Part shown: piece after piece, positions 20,400-31,734 of the stretch
Layout: every line of letters begins with the position of its first letter
How positions within the stretch are numbered: the first letter of the stretch is position 1
Assembly (NCBI GenBank): GCA_963556195.1
Contig: OY744525.1
Location: 80,494,040-80,558,039, forward strand
Direction: 5' to 3'
Origin: Sepiola atlantica
Lineage: Eukaryota > Mollusca > Cephalopoda > Sepiida > Sepiolidae
DNA length: 64,000 nt
Notes under the pieces: generated by a model
The model's input: the letters and a program-made list of their open reading frames with translations, nothing else
Database searches by the model: none
Told to the model about the DNA's origin: nothing
Position numbers and translations under genes: made by a program

Positions 20400-21680
20400 T
20401 ATCATCGACTGACATGAATAAGACCTACTCAAATTATCAGTAAGAACAATGGTAAACGGCTGGACAATAAATCTTCGTGAAGTCTCAATTGCTTGCTGTA
20501 TCTTGTTTCGCAGTTCTTCGTTGGTGATCTCTGTAGAAGATGCTGAAGAGTTTAAGAACGCAACGCATCTCTGCGGCTTGTATCCGTCTCTCTAAGCTTA
20601 TGATTCACAGATATACAAAAATATGAAGAATATCAAGAAGCGTATCTGTAATTTAGTTGGCCCCACCATTTCTTTTTCGCTGCACTCTCTCTCTTTCTCT
20701 CTCTCAGACGTAATGTTGCTAGTCTCAGTCTTTTCTATAAATACTATTATGGCATGTGCTCTTCAAAATTGTCTTTCGTTCTTTTTAGCTAATTACATCA
20801 AGTAGCTTCATGCCTTGCTGGAGCGATTTCCATGAAAAAAAGTCGACAATTCTGATCTTTGAGCTGACTACAATATTCCTGTAATTCCACGACGTCTTGA
20901 GTCTTGTATGCTCTGTTGCAGTCTTGCTGTTTGTATCCCTCATTGGTTAACATTGCTCCGATGTTTTTGAAGCGGTGAATGTCTTCCAGTTTGTCGCTAT
21001 TTACTCTGATGTTAGAGCTAATGCCGTTTGTGTTTATACCCTGTCAGGTAGTCAAAGCTGCTGGCTTTTTTGTTTGTTTGTTTGTTTGTTAAACACCAAA
21101 TCACAGGGTTTCGATTCGGTGCAGAGATCACCCAACTGACATCGTGAAGGTCGAATAACCATTTCCATCTCTCCCAGATTCGTAATGTATTCCCTGGGTC
21201 AGAGGTTAGGACGTCGTAGGGGTGAGGCGGGTAGCAAGTAATTGTCAACTCTTAGACAATCTGTTAGTATGTGGTTGGCCGTCTCCTCGTCGAGTCAGTA
21301 CTTTCTGAATATTACGGCAGCTGCCCGATTGATTTTGAAGAGCCAGTATTTGAGCTCTGGGTAGTGCTTCGATCGGAGTCGGCCACGAGTAACTTGTTCT
21401 CGCCGGTTGAAAGACGCCTGGTCATCAGTTTCGTCCATTCTGCATGCCGTACCCTGCAGAGTTTTTATTTCCAGTCACCGTACTAAGTTAGCAAACCCCT
21501 CTTTTCACTCTTTGCTAGATCGTTAATATCATTGACAAAACGCAAGCTGGTAATTGCCCTGTCTTCTATGCTGACTGCGACGTCATGGTATTCCAGTGCA
21601 ACAGTGATGATTCTCCCCCAAGAAGATGTTGAAAAAGAGTTAGTAAGGAACGCTGTCTCACCTCAACTGTAGTTATGAAC
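20400..21680 (-). pseudogene. LINE reverse-transcriptase remnant
   Basis: The minus strand contains LRFVNDINDLA (near 21500-21560), a decayed form of the FADDI catalytic box. Further on are a WTKLMT stretch and, near 20900-21030, pieces such as RVNSDKLEDIHRFKNIGA and LTNEGYK, the region just after the palm in non-LTR reverse transcriptases. A segment at about 21040-21270 with a TTTG repeat does not fit and looks like an insertion. Many stops and frame changes. The first catalytic Asp of the YADD/FADD pair reads as Val-Asn-Asp, so it is inactive. Confidence 0.6.
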
Positions 21681-21719
21681 CTATACTGTTGTTGAAATAG
21701 ACTGCACTGGTGGCTGTGT

Positions 21720-21815
21720 CAGACGCACGCACACGCGCACGCACAGATACATACGCACAAACACGCGCGCACACATACGCAAGCATGCACATACACACGC
21801 ACGCAATCAACAATA
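21720..21815. repeat. (CA)/(CG)-rich simple sequence
   Basis: Alternating purine-pyrimidine run (ACACGCGCACGC-type), potentially Z-DNA forming. Confidence 0.8.
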
Positions 21816-22149
21816 ATACTAAGAAAATCAATAACAATAGAAAAAAAACTAATAAATGTTACAACATTAATCCTAATTGATGTCAGTATTTAAGATGGTT
21901 CATTCGAGCAATTAACTTCCGTTCTTTTCCCGTCTTTTCTTTTTCTTTCCTTTTTTCGAAAGCATAATCTTATAGATAATTTCTCAGGTGGAAGGGGGAT
22001 CCAATTTGGGAGCTTTGGGAGTGTGGAATTAGCTGTTTAGTTACCATCCGTGCGGATCCTCAGGAAATATCAACTCATGGATGGGGGGGGGGTCATTTTA
22101 CGTTGAACTTACTGTTGTTGAATTATCCAAGTTACCTATTGAGGATTAT

Positions 22150-22455
22150 TGCAACATTATTTAGAGACCGTGTAAAGAGGAAGATTAAATTTGGATATCA
22201 TAGGTAGATGTGTACAAACAGGAGACTTTGTTGATGTGGCCACGTTGAAAGAATGGATGAGAGTTCTTGGGTTAGTAGATGTAGTTTAGGTAGCAGGTTC
22301 AGTTTGCAGGGGGGAAGGCAAATGAAACATGGGAGGAAGTGAATAGAATGGACTTGAGAGAAATAGCGATATTTGGAACTAAATTACTAAAAGCCGCCCA
22401 ACACATGCCAGCATGTAAAATGGACGTTAAACCGAGTATGATGATGTTTATAGAT
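22150..22455 (+). pseudogene. LINE (RTE-type) 3' end, copy B
   Basis: Corresponds to the last ~300 bp of copies A (5070-5515) and C (46955-47685). It encodes pieces equivalent to GHVERMDESSWVS, then AAQHMPACKMDVKPS, and ends in ATGATGATG. Frame-broken. Confidence 0.75.
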
Positions 22456-22504
22456 TATTTCTTTACAAAATATGCACCTACAAAATAAATTTATCTACGA
22501 AACT

Positions 22505-22590
22505 CCCGTATGCAAAACATAAGTGCGGCTTTGGCATAAAATGACCTCATAACGGTTGACATACCGTAAAACCAAACAGCCAACCAAGTT
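22505..22590. repeat. Isolated unit of the 70-bp minisatellite family
   Basis: GGCTTTGGCATAAAATGACCTC followed by AACGGTTGACATACCGTAAAACC matches the consensus unit of the array at 9088-9752. Confidence 0.6.
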
Positions 22591-22760
22591 GATGCATATT
22601 TGTCTGTTCATCCCATAAGCGGAGGCTCCGGCATTTCATGCCCGATTTTAACTAGATTTTTAGTAAATCTAGTATTTGAAACATTTCATTATTTATTATT
22701 TATTATTTAGTATTATAATAATTGGTAAAAAATGTTTCTTCAGGGCGAACGTTCACTATA

Positions 22761-22960
22761 CTAGCTGGCCCGACACGGCGTTGTCTGTGATTCTATGATT
22801 GGAGTTAGTGTAAACCTGTCCGGTAATCTTTGACAAATTATACGGAATAAAAATAAAATAAAAAGTATGTATTTAAGAAGTTGCATATTTTTAACAAAAA
22901 CGAAAAACGAATAAATATAAAAAGAAATAAGTAAAAAAAATGAATGAAAATAAATATTTC
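22761..22960 (-). mobile_element. Helitron-like non-autonomous element, end only
   Basis: CTAG at 22761-22764, preceded by A, is followed by CTGGCCCGACACGGCGTTGTC. Read on the minus strand this gives a GACAACGCC...CGGGC...CTAG/T end, comparable to the autonomous Helitron terminus at 3777-3807. It is AT-rich downstream until the 413-bp array begins at 22961, which truncates it. Confidence 0.5.
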
Positions 22961-25412
22961 TGCTCATCCAAAGTAGGTGTAAGGGTTCGAATTGAGTTGG
23001 CGCTGGGGGGACAAAAATGGCAGATAAATAACTATATAACTGTAGGGTGAGGGTCCGAGATAACTATTTTATTGTAAAACTTTCTAAATTAAGTCAAAAA
23101 CATATAGAAATACAAAGTGTTATATTAAATTTCTCTGGTCACGGCACCAGCTCAATTCGAACACGGGACCACAAACTCAAACAAGAACGCACACAAGCCA
23201 GCGTACTTACCTCTGAACCACGAGGCGCCACTGTCGTCCTATTCGTTTTCGTTGTAATAAACCTAAGTTTGGAATTTTTATTTTCTAGATAAATATTTAA
23301 AGTTTAATATACTTGGAAACGAATAGAACGACAGTGGCGCTTCGTGGTTTAGAGGTATGTCCGCCAGATACCGTGCTCATCCAAAGTAGGTGTAAGGGTT
23401 CGAATTGAGTTGGCGCTGGGGGGACAAAAATGTCAGATAAATAACTATATAACTGTAGGGTGAGGGTCCGAGATAACTATTTTATTGTAAAACTTTCTAA
23501 ATTAAGTCAAAAACATATAGAAATACAAAGTGTTATATTAAATTTCTCTGGTCACGGCACCAGCTCAATTCGAACACGGGACCACAAACTCAAACAAGAA
23601 CGCACACAAGCCAGCGTACTTACCTCTGAACCACGAGGCGCCACTGTCGTCCTATTCGTTTTCATTGTAATAAACCTAAGTTTGGAATTTTTATTTTCTA
23701 GATAAATATTTAAAGTTTAATATACTTGGAAACGAATAGAACGACAGTGGCGCTTCGTGGTTTAGAGGTATGTCCGCCAGATACCGTGCTCATCCAAAGT
23801 AGGTGTAAGGGTTCGAATTGAGTTGGCGCTGGGGGGACAAAAATGGCAGATAAATAACTATATAACTGTAGGGTGAGGGTCCGAGATAACTATTTTATTG
23901 TAAAACTTTCTAAATTAAGTCAAAAACATATAGAAATACAAAGTGTTATATTAAATTTCTCTGGTCACGGCACCAGCTCAATTCGAACACGGGACCACAA
24001 ACTCAAACAAGAACGCACACAAGCCAGCGTACTTACCTCTGAACCACGAGGCACCACTGTCGTCCTATTCGTTTTCATTGTAATAAACCTAAGTTTGGAA
24101 TTTTTATTTTCTAGATAAATATTTAAAGTTTAATATACTTGGAAACGAATAGAACGACAGTGGCGCTTCGTGGTTTAGAGGTATGTCCGCCAGATACCGT
24201 GCTCATCCAAACTAGGAGTAAGGGTTCGAATTGAGTTGGCGCTGGGGGGACAAAAATGTCAGATAAATAACTATATAACTGTAGGGTGAGGGTCCGAGAT
24301 AACTGTTTTATTGTAAAACTTTCTAAATTAAGTCAAAAACATATAGAAATACAAAGTGTTATATTATATTTCTCTGGTCACGGCACCAGCTCAATTCGAA
24401 CACGGGACCACAAACTCAAACAAGAACGCCCACAAGCCAGCGTACTTACCTCTGAACCACGAGGCGCCACTGTCGTCCTATTCGTTTTCATTGTAATAAA
24501 CCTAAGTTTGGAATTTTTATTTTCTAGATAAATATTTAAAGTTTAATATACTTGGAAACGAATAGAACGACAGTGGCGCTTCGTGGTTTAGAGGTATGTA
24601 CGCCAGATACCGTGCTCATCCAAAGTAGGTGTAAGGGTTCGAATTGAGTTGGCGCTGGGGGGACAAAAATGTCAGATAAATAACTATATAACTGTAGGGT
24701 GAGGGTCCGAGATAACTATTTTATTGTAAAACTTTCTAAATTAAGTCAAAAACATATAGAAATACAAAGTGTTATATTATATTTCTCTGGTCACGGCACC
24801 AGCTCAATTCGAACACGGGACCACAAACTCAAACAAGAACGCACACAAGCCAGCGTACTTACCTCTGAACCACGAGGCGCCACTGTCGTCCTATTCGTTT
24901 TCGTTGTAATAAACCTAAGTTTGGAATTTTTATTTTCTAGATAAATATTTAAAGTTTAATATACTTGGAAACGAATAGAACGACAGTGGCGCTTCGTGGT
25001 TTAGAGGTATGTCCGCCAGATACCGTGCTCATCCAAAGTAGGTGTAAGGGTTCGAATTGAGTTGGCGCTGGGGGTACAAAAATGTCAGATAAATAACTAT
25101 ATAACTGTAGGGTGAGGGTCCGAGATAACTATTTTATTGTAAAACTTTCTAAATTAAGTCAAAAACATATAGAAATACAAAGTGTTATATTATATTTCTC
25201 TGGTCACGGCACCAGCTCAATTCGAACAGGGGACACAAACTTCCTAGGCGTCAAACAAGAACGCACACAAGCCAGCGTACTTACTTCTGAACCACGAGGA
25301 GCCACTGTCGTCCTATTCGTTTTCGTTGTAATAAACTATGTTTGGAATTTTTATTTTGCAGATAAATATTTTAAGTTTAATATACTTCGTGGTTCAGAGG
25401 TATGTCCGATGG
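22961..25412. repeat. Six-unit 413-bp satellite array built from paired tRNA-like SINE heads
   Basis: The same landmark (GGTGAGGGTCCGAGATAAC) recurs at exactly 413-bp spacing: about 23047, 23460, 23873, 24286, 24699 and 25112. The first five units differ by only a few substitutions; the sixth is more diverged at its right end. Each unit holds a plus-strand box-A-like TGGTTTAGAGGT (23345-23356 in unit 1) with box-B-like GGTTCGAATTG (23398-23408). It also holds a minus-strand box A (reverse complement of 23209-23220) with box B (reverse complement of 23153-23164). The two heads form ~45-bp inverted arms around a ~70-base loop. An 81-codon frame repeats in every unit, but it crosses the promoter boxes and is probably chance. 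Confidence 0.9.
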
Positions 25413-25880
25413 CTAATCTTTTTGTTCGTAGCATGCAAAGTTGTAGTAAGGATTCAAATTGAGTTGGCTCCGGGGTAAAATGAAATTTTGTCAAATGAAT
25501 TATAAAACTTTGGGGTATGTTATTTTCTGTTTCTCTTGTCACGGCACGACTTCTATTCGAATATGAGCTACTTAGGCGTTATATGAACATGCACAATGGA
25601 TTTTCTAACTGTTGGGTTGAGGGTCCGAGATAGATATTTTATGGTAAATGATTTTTTTTATTAATTCAAATTATAAACTAGTGTTATTTTAGTTACAGCA
25701 CCACCTCTATTTGTACACGAAAACACGATCTAGTAACGGGCCATATTCGGCGGACTTACCTTTTAGCCATGAATCCGGCGGATATTTTAGTTTCTTCGCA
25801 CCGAAATCGAATAAACGACAATGATGCTTTGTGGTTGTCTTGGTTCCCGGTTTTGGATCAGTATTTTAGACGACCGTCGC
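25413..25880. repeat. Highly diverged continuation of the 413-bp repeat
   Basis: Scattered matches continue past the homogeneous array: AAGGATTCAAATTGAGTTGGC (near 25446), GTCACGGCACGAC, GTTGAGGGTCCGAGATAG (near 25616) and TTACCTTTTAGCCATGAATC. This suggests older flanking units that escaped homogenisation. Confidence 0.6.
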
Positions 25881-26690
25881 GTCTTTAGTGATTGCCAAGC
25901 ACTACACTATACACTTAATATTTGTGTAGCTAAATTGGGACTAGACCGGCTCGATAAAATCATGTTTGGAATGAATCACCAGTTAACAAGTTCTCACTTT
26001 TAACAATAGAAGTGTTAATAAAAAAGAAAAACCGTAAAGTAAAAAAAACATCTATATAGCAACAATTTCACAAAGATGTAAAATATAAACGATAAAGGTT
26101 GTTGAAGGTTGAAAATGTTTTTTCATATGAAAACGACACGAGCGTTAAGTTTGTTTTCAAAGTTCTGTATGCGTGCTTATGAATGTGTGCGTGTATGTAC
26201 GTTTACATACTGGGCTTAAGCTGTTATTGGGGAGACAGCAGGCGTACTTAAAAAGTGGATGCTGGGCTTCGTACTTCAAGTCGGATGTTTCTTGTTGTTG
26301 TTGCCGTCTTCATCGAGAGTCGAGGCACGTCATTCGGTGTCGCCAGCGAACTCTGATTTCTTTTGACTAATTCACTGTTTTTATAAGTTTCATTTCCAAT
26401 CTACTTGTTATCTTCAGATTTAAAAAATGTGAACACTTTTCACTGAGTTCAAACTGTGCAGTGGAAGATTTCGGGCAGACTATTTCTTAGGTTTAGCTTA
26501 AGTATCGCCAACATTCAAACGTCTATTTTTTTAAGGGTGTGAAAAATGTTTGTTTTTTTTGCGCTTTCGATTCGATTAGCTGAAATAAAGTTAGTGTATT
26601 ACGACTCCTATTAAATCAAAAGTTGATATTTTTACAAAAATCATTCGTGGATAAATATTCTTAATTCACTACACCGGAAAAAAAAGCAAT
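25881..26690. other. Non-coding stretch
   Basis: No coding motif or repeat match recognised. Confidence 0.4.
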
Positions 26691-26691
26691 G

Positions 26692-26760
26692 ATAGTGGCG
26701 GTTCCGTGGCACAGGAGTATGTCTACCGACAATGGTGCTTCTAGTTGCATGCAGGAGGTT
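26692..26760 (+). repeat. SINE head related to the 413-bp unit
   Basis: GATAGTGGCGGTTCCGTGG, then CAGGAGTATGTCTACCGAC, parallels the GACAGTGGCGCTTCGTGGTTTAGAGGTATGTCCGCC region of the array. Single partial copy. Confidence 0.45.
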
Positions 26761-26799
26761 AAAGAAGAAGAAGGGGAGGAGCATTTGTGATCAAGATGT

Positions 26800-27675
26800 T
26801 ACTGATTCTCTCTCTTCCTATCTGGAGCACAAAGTTTAACGAGTAACAAGTGGTTCGTTACTTTTAACACCTAAAATCAAGCTTCTTGCCATTACCACCA
26901 ACGCCCACCTGTTTTCCGCAGTTGAAATGAATGGCTATCTGCTTGGGGAAGCCCTTCACTTTGATAAGCTCCAAGAACTGGCTTTCACTCCAGATCTACA
27001 AAGGACAAAGGAAGACATATCCAATCTGTTGTTAAGGTTGGTGGATCATTCTATCGCCTCAGAAAGCACCTGACTCCTAATGCCATCTTCTACATATATA
27101 AGAGTCAGTTACGTCCCAAGATGAAGTAATACTGACACATCTGGGGAGGTGCCGCTCATAACTCTCTTTCTTGCCTTGACAGAATATAACATCGACTTAG
27201 CAACCTAGTGGGTTAAGATCTCTTCTGTTCTCTGCAGTCTCTTCCTCACAGAAGAGACATTACTAGTCTCTCTCTACTCTGTCGTTATTTTGATGGAAGG
27301 TGCTCAACTGAGTTTCAATCTCTGATTTCTCCTTGTAAAACAATCACAGCTATAACTCGTATATCTACCACAGTTGCAAATAATTTTCCTTTCTTCCTCC
27401 GTGTGCCTAACATCAAACAGAACTTCCAGGAACAAGGTTTCTTTCCAAGAAATTCCCTACAGACTACAACATGGTCGTCTTTAAATCCAACGTCAACAAA
27501 TACTTGTCATAAACTGTCCTCATATGTCAGCAGATTTTGTTCTTTCCGTTCATCATTTTCAATCCTCTCATAGTATTCATCATCATTCAACTGACAATGC
27601 AGCCATCTCATTCACTCTTATCCTCGAGTGGTTCTTAACCTTGATAAGTGATGACTCATTGGAGGGGAAAAAGAA
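26800..27675 (+). pseudogene. Jockey/CR1-like LINE 3' end with intact tail
   Basis: The plus strand, across frames, reads AVEMNGYLLGEALHF, ELAFTPDL, then RHNIDLATXWVKISSVLC-like text. After that come pieces equivalent to LPHRRDITSLSLLCRYFDGRCSTEFQ and RTTRISTTVANNFPF (each read here in segments), the thumb/C-terminal portion after the reverse-transcriptase palm. The 3' UTR holds CTTATCCTCGAGTGG ... CCTTGATAAGTGATGACTC and ends A-rich near 27675. This ties the solitary tails elsewhere in the window to this LINE family. Multiple stops. Confidence 0.7.
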
Positions 27676-27869
27676 GCAGATGGTTCTTCTTCATCCGGTT
27701 CTGATATTTAGACTTCTACGAGTGTCACCAGGTGGGCAACATCTCATGTCTGCTCTCCATGCGGTCAGAGCCAAAGAGTTGCCATCATTCAGATTGAAGC
27801 AGTCATATCGCTTCTTATGCACACGAATCAGGTCTTCATCTTTCTACCACACTCCCTAGTGGTTAGGAT

Positions 27870-29660
27870 ATCCAGAGGTGTTATGGAACTGATTCAAGAA
27901 GTGGCACGTTGTACATGTACGAACTACCAGAGACGCCGAACGTATAAGTGATTCGTAATCCCATCAATACAAAGTTTTTGATCAATTACGATTGATGCAA
28001 TTTTTCTTCCAGTTTGAAGCCGCACATTCACCTGGTATTTATGCCGAACCCGTTGTAGATCAGGAGTGTTTGGGGCCCATGTCTCACTGCCATGCAAGAT
28101 AGCAAAGTGAACAGAAACTGAAAAGACTTTGCCCAAATCTTGAAGGAAATGTGCCTAGATATAAGGATTGGTAGCAGCTTCCTGAACCTTTCCCATGCAA
28201 CACACCACAAACATTTAAAATCCCACTCAAATAACAGAGGGTGGCTTTAACATCAAGTATGGCGCCATCTATGTTTGTGTGGGCAACACCCAGACATATA
28301 GGTCAAACATAATCTGGGTCAACTACCAGCCACCCAGTAAGACCATTATACTTCTTGTTGATCCATAGTTTGCACGGGGAGCATCTAATGGCAAACAGCG
28401 AAGGGAAACTTGCCAGAATCTTGCAGAAGGTATAAAATAACAACAGAGATTAGAAAATTTGTCGTCTTCATGTTGATTCAAAAACTGTTGATTTCCATGC
28501 CAATCTTCCATGTCCGAAACTTAGAGATGCAATCTTCCTGGAAATCGGCAACAACAAAAAGATTGTACACATGCAGAAGCTCCCATGGGACACTAGTGTG
28601 GAATTTACAAAACAGCGCCTCCAGAAACATGATGAAGAGAATTTGGCTGAATACTGAGCTCTGATGAACCCCAACGCCCACTCCAATCTTCTTGCTATAT
28701 TGACCGTTGACACTAACACGCTTTCGAGAATTTGCATACATGCTCTGGACAAAAAGGACAGTCTATTCCTCCACACCAAGACTTCTCATTGCCCACGGGA
28801 ATACTTCCCTATGCAAACGGTCAAATACCTTCTTGAAATCAACAAAAATCGAGTAGAGAATCCTTTTGGATGTAATGTACTTTTCCGGCAGCTGAGGTGC
28901 AATAAAAATGGGATCCGAGGTGCTTCTGCCCAGCACAAAAGCAAACTGCATGTAGTTGATGTTCACAATCCCACGGATATGAGAGTCTAAAACACGCTCA
29001 AGGCCATGATAAGTTGCCCTCTTGCTTTTGTAAAGATTTTGGATGAACTTATCTGCCAATCCTTTAGGATTTTGCCATCACAGAAAGTTGTGTCAGCCAA
29101 CTGCCGAACCAATTCAATTCCCTTTTTGCCAGCAGCTTTGAGCATCTCGATGGTGATACCAGAGGGGCCAGCAGCCTTGCCGTTTTTCATCTAGCAAATG
29201 ACCATTTGGACTAACTCTACAGACACATGAGGGGAGGCTATCGATTAGAGATACGTCAGGAAATGAGTCACTTGGCCACTCAAACTCGACATTTAGGAAT
29301 TCCAACCAAGTCTATATTTTATCTTCATCACTGAGTGTGATCTCAGCAGCATCATTCCGGATACACTTTTCGCCCATAACATTCTGGTTATTGCGTCCAT
29401 TTATTTAGCTAACCGGTGGATATTATTACCAGTAGGTGATATATTAGCAAGAACCTCCTTCTCGGTCTCTGACTTGGCAAGCCAGGCGGTATGTTTGGAA
29501 GCACGTTTGGCTTAACCATAAGCAGTGTTTGCTTCCTTAGTATCGACTACGTTACATGCCTTCTTAAGAGTATCTGTAAGCTTGAAAACGTGCCCATTTT
29601 CCTTCGATCGCATCTTCAACCTGATCATTCCACCATCAAGTTTGGTCTCTACTGATGGCT
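27870..29660 (-). pseudogene. LINE reverse transcriptase, near-complete palm but mutated active site
   Basis: Minus strand, several frames. Motif 1 is NGKAAGPSGITIEMLK (near 29140-29190). Next come INYMQFAFVLGRST and FVDFKKVFDRL (28820-28846, holding the first catalytic Asp). GVGVHQSSVFSQILFI and PWELLHVYNLFVVAD follow. The box that should read YADD is YNLF (28556-28567), so the catalytic aspartates are lost. Further 3' are a zinc-finger-like decayed stretch (28330-28500) and RHGPQTLLIYNGFG, which corresponds to the SETW...RNDR C-terminal region. This is an RTE-type LINE polyprotein related to copies A-C. Not functional. Confidence 0.85.
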
Positions 29661-29689
29661 TTTAGAGATGCTGTTCAGAAGAGCACTCT

Positions 29690-30240
29690 TCAGCGAAGAC
29701 TGCATATCTTCCACATGGTGAGGGGAAAAATAATAGAGGGGATGATGAGGGGAAAAATAAGGGAGGGGAGAGGGATGAGGGAAAAAAGAAAAAAGGGGGA
29801 TGAGGGAAAAAAGAAAAAAGGGGGATGAGGGAAAAGAAGAAGTGATGGATAACGAATAAGAGTGGAGAGGAAGAAGAATTTGAGAGGAGGGGGGAGAAAA
29901 ATAAAAAACAGGGGGATGGGGGAATATGTATGGGAAGAAGAAGAAGGGAAGTAGTGTTAGAAGAAAAAATGCAGAAGGATGATGGGAATGAAAAAATAAG
30001 AGGGGGAGAATAAGGGGGAGAAGGAGGATGAAATAAGAAGAGTATGTATGGGAGAAGAATAAGAATAAGTATGGAAGGAGGAGGAGAAGAAGAGGGTGAA
30101 GGGAAGAAGAATACGGGAAGGAGGAGAAGAAAATTCTTCTTCCCCCCCCCCCCTTCTCTTTTTTCTTTCACTTCCTCCAACTTCTTAACCACCTCATCTT
30201 CTCTTCCTCCTCCTCCAATTTCTTCTTCCTCTTCTTCCAG
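29690..30240. repeat. Polypurine tract with switch to polypyrimidine
   Basis: About 440 bases of GA/GGGGA-rich sequence up to about 30133, then an abrupt change at TTCTTCTTCCCCCCC to about 100 bases of CT-rich sequence. The two halves are partly complementary. The long open frames here are compositional. Confidence 0.8.
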
Positions 30241-30880
30241 CAATGTGAAAATATCAAATCACGTGACCTGAAATAACAATAAAGATCTCGATTTATTTAC
30301 GAGGTGGGGGTGTCCTTCCTTGACGACAAGAAGCTGATGGGGGGGAGGGGGGTCTTAAATTAAATATGCATTTAATTATTGTATCTTTAAAACGTAGTCC
30401 CGCTTGAGTTTTTCCATTAAAACAAAAAAGAAATAGAAAGAAAAAAAATTCTTCATCATCCACCAATTATACAAAAGAATAAATACTAAAATTGGTAAAA
30501 ACGAGTCTTTGAGGCGAGACAGACACCAGACACATTTCTTTCTTTTTGCTGGTGTGGGGGGGGGGGTGCTTTCCTTCTTCCGTTCGATTCTTTCTTCCTT
30601 CCTTCGCGGTCGTCTGGCAGCAATTAATAACATTTTACAGACACAAACTGGCTGAAAACTCAAAAGTCGACAAAGGAATCGAATTTTAATGACATCCTCT
30701 CCATTATTTGGCCCAATTAGACGAACAGGCTGTCAATGGCCGATGAGAGATTATCAGATGAACTAATCTTCAAAATACAATAATGTACATCTTTTTAACG
30801 ATTTGCGCGAGGATTAGTTTTATTAAAACCTATCACTACTAATAATACTACTAATAATACTAAGAAGAACAAGAAGAAGA
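30241..30880. other. Non-coding stretch with G-runs
   Basis: Contains G-rich clusters near 30338-30352 and 30555-30567. No gene recognised. Confidence 0.4.
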
Positions 30881-31130
30881 CCGAGGAGGGAGAGCACTAA
30901 CCAGACCTCGACTGGAAGAGTGCGGAGAGTACTGGGACCTTGGGGAGGCTTATTGTCACCCAAATCCCAAAGGAGACAAATGGTCGTTGCCAGCAAGAAA
31001 TCAATCTGGTGAGGCTTGTTGTCACTCAGACTCCAGGGAACACCACCAGTTATTATCAGTGAGCAATCACTGACGATAACTTGTATGAGAACTCCTAGTG
31101 AGTGCATAATAATAATAATAATAATAACAA
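30881..31130 (+). repeat. L1-like LINE 3' UTR, copy
   Basis: GACCGAGGAGGGAGAGCACT, GGAGGCTTATTGTCACCC, CGTTGCCAGCAAG, then GGCTTGTTGTCACTCAGACT and ATAACTTGTATGAGAACTCC, ending in (AAT)n. Confidence 0.7.
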
Positions 31131-31189
31131 TAATGTCGAAAATTCCATAGACTGTCCGCTACCACCACCAAAAGAAAAAAAAAACATAC

Positions 31190-31575
31190 GCACATGTGGT
31201 GACACCAGTCTCGGCTTTTATCATACAGAATGGCCATGAAGGGTCAAGGAGGTTTGAAAGACCGAGAAGTGAGAACACCATCCAGACCTCCACTGGAATG
31301 GTGCAGATTGCACAGGAACTTTGGAGAGGTTTGTAGCCAATCAAATTCCAGGAAAGACCAACAACGGGCGCTTGCGAGAAATCAATGGTGAGCGACTGTT
31401 GCGATAACACAAAAAGATTTGCAACGGTTATCGAACGAGGCAGGGAGTGCTGGACATCTTGAGAGACTAGCTGTCACTCGGACCACAGAGAACACCACTG
31501 GTTATTGTCAGTGAGCAATCATTGATAATGAGTTGTATGAAAATTCCACGTGAATAAATAATATTGAATGTAAAC
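31190..31575 (+). repeat. L1-like LINE 3' UTR, copy
   Basis: Starts with the CACATGTGGTGACACCAGTC segment that precedes the UTR at 40020-40060 too. It then carries GGAGAGGTTTGTAGCC, GCGAGAAATCAATGG, GAGACTAGCTGTCACTC and GAACACCACTGGTTATTG. Ends with AATAAATAAT. Confidence 0.7.
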
Positions 31576-31734
31576 GTTACTATTAGCGACATAAATTATT
31601 TTAAAGATCATACATTAGAAAATTAATCAAAAACAATTTATTTTGGTTTACTTACTTATTTGTGACCAATTTGCTTACATAAAAATAATATTTGATTTGT
31701 GTCGCAGAAAGTGGTCATAAAGGATGAGAAGACT

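Noticed and set aside
23047..25462. An 81-codon open frame repeated in every unit of the 413-bp array, as a possible repeated gene family.
   Set aside because: It spans the minus-strand Pol III boxes and the SINE body, has no recognisable domain, and is kept open only because the units are near-identical. The last unit is frame-altered.
29662..30271. 193-codon minus-strand open frame rich in Pro, Ser and Phe.
   Set aside because: Compositional artefact of the purine/pyrimidine tract.
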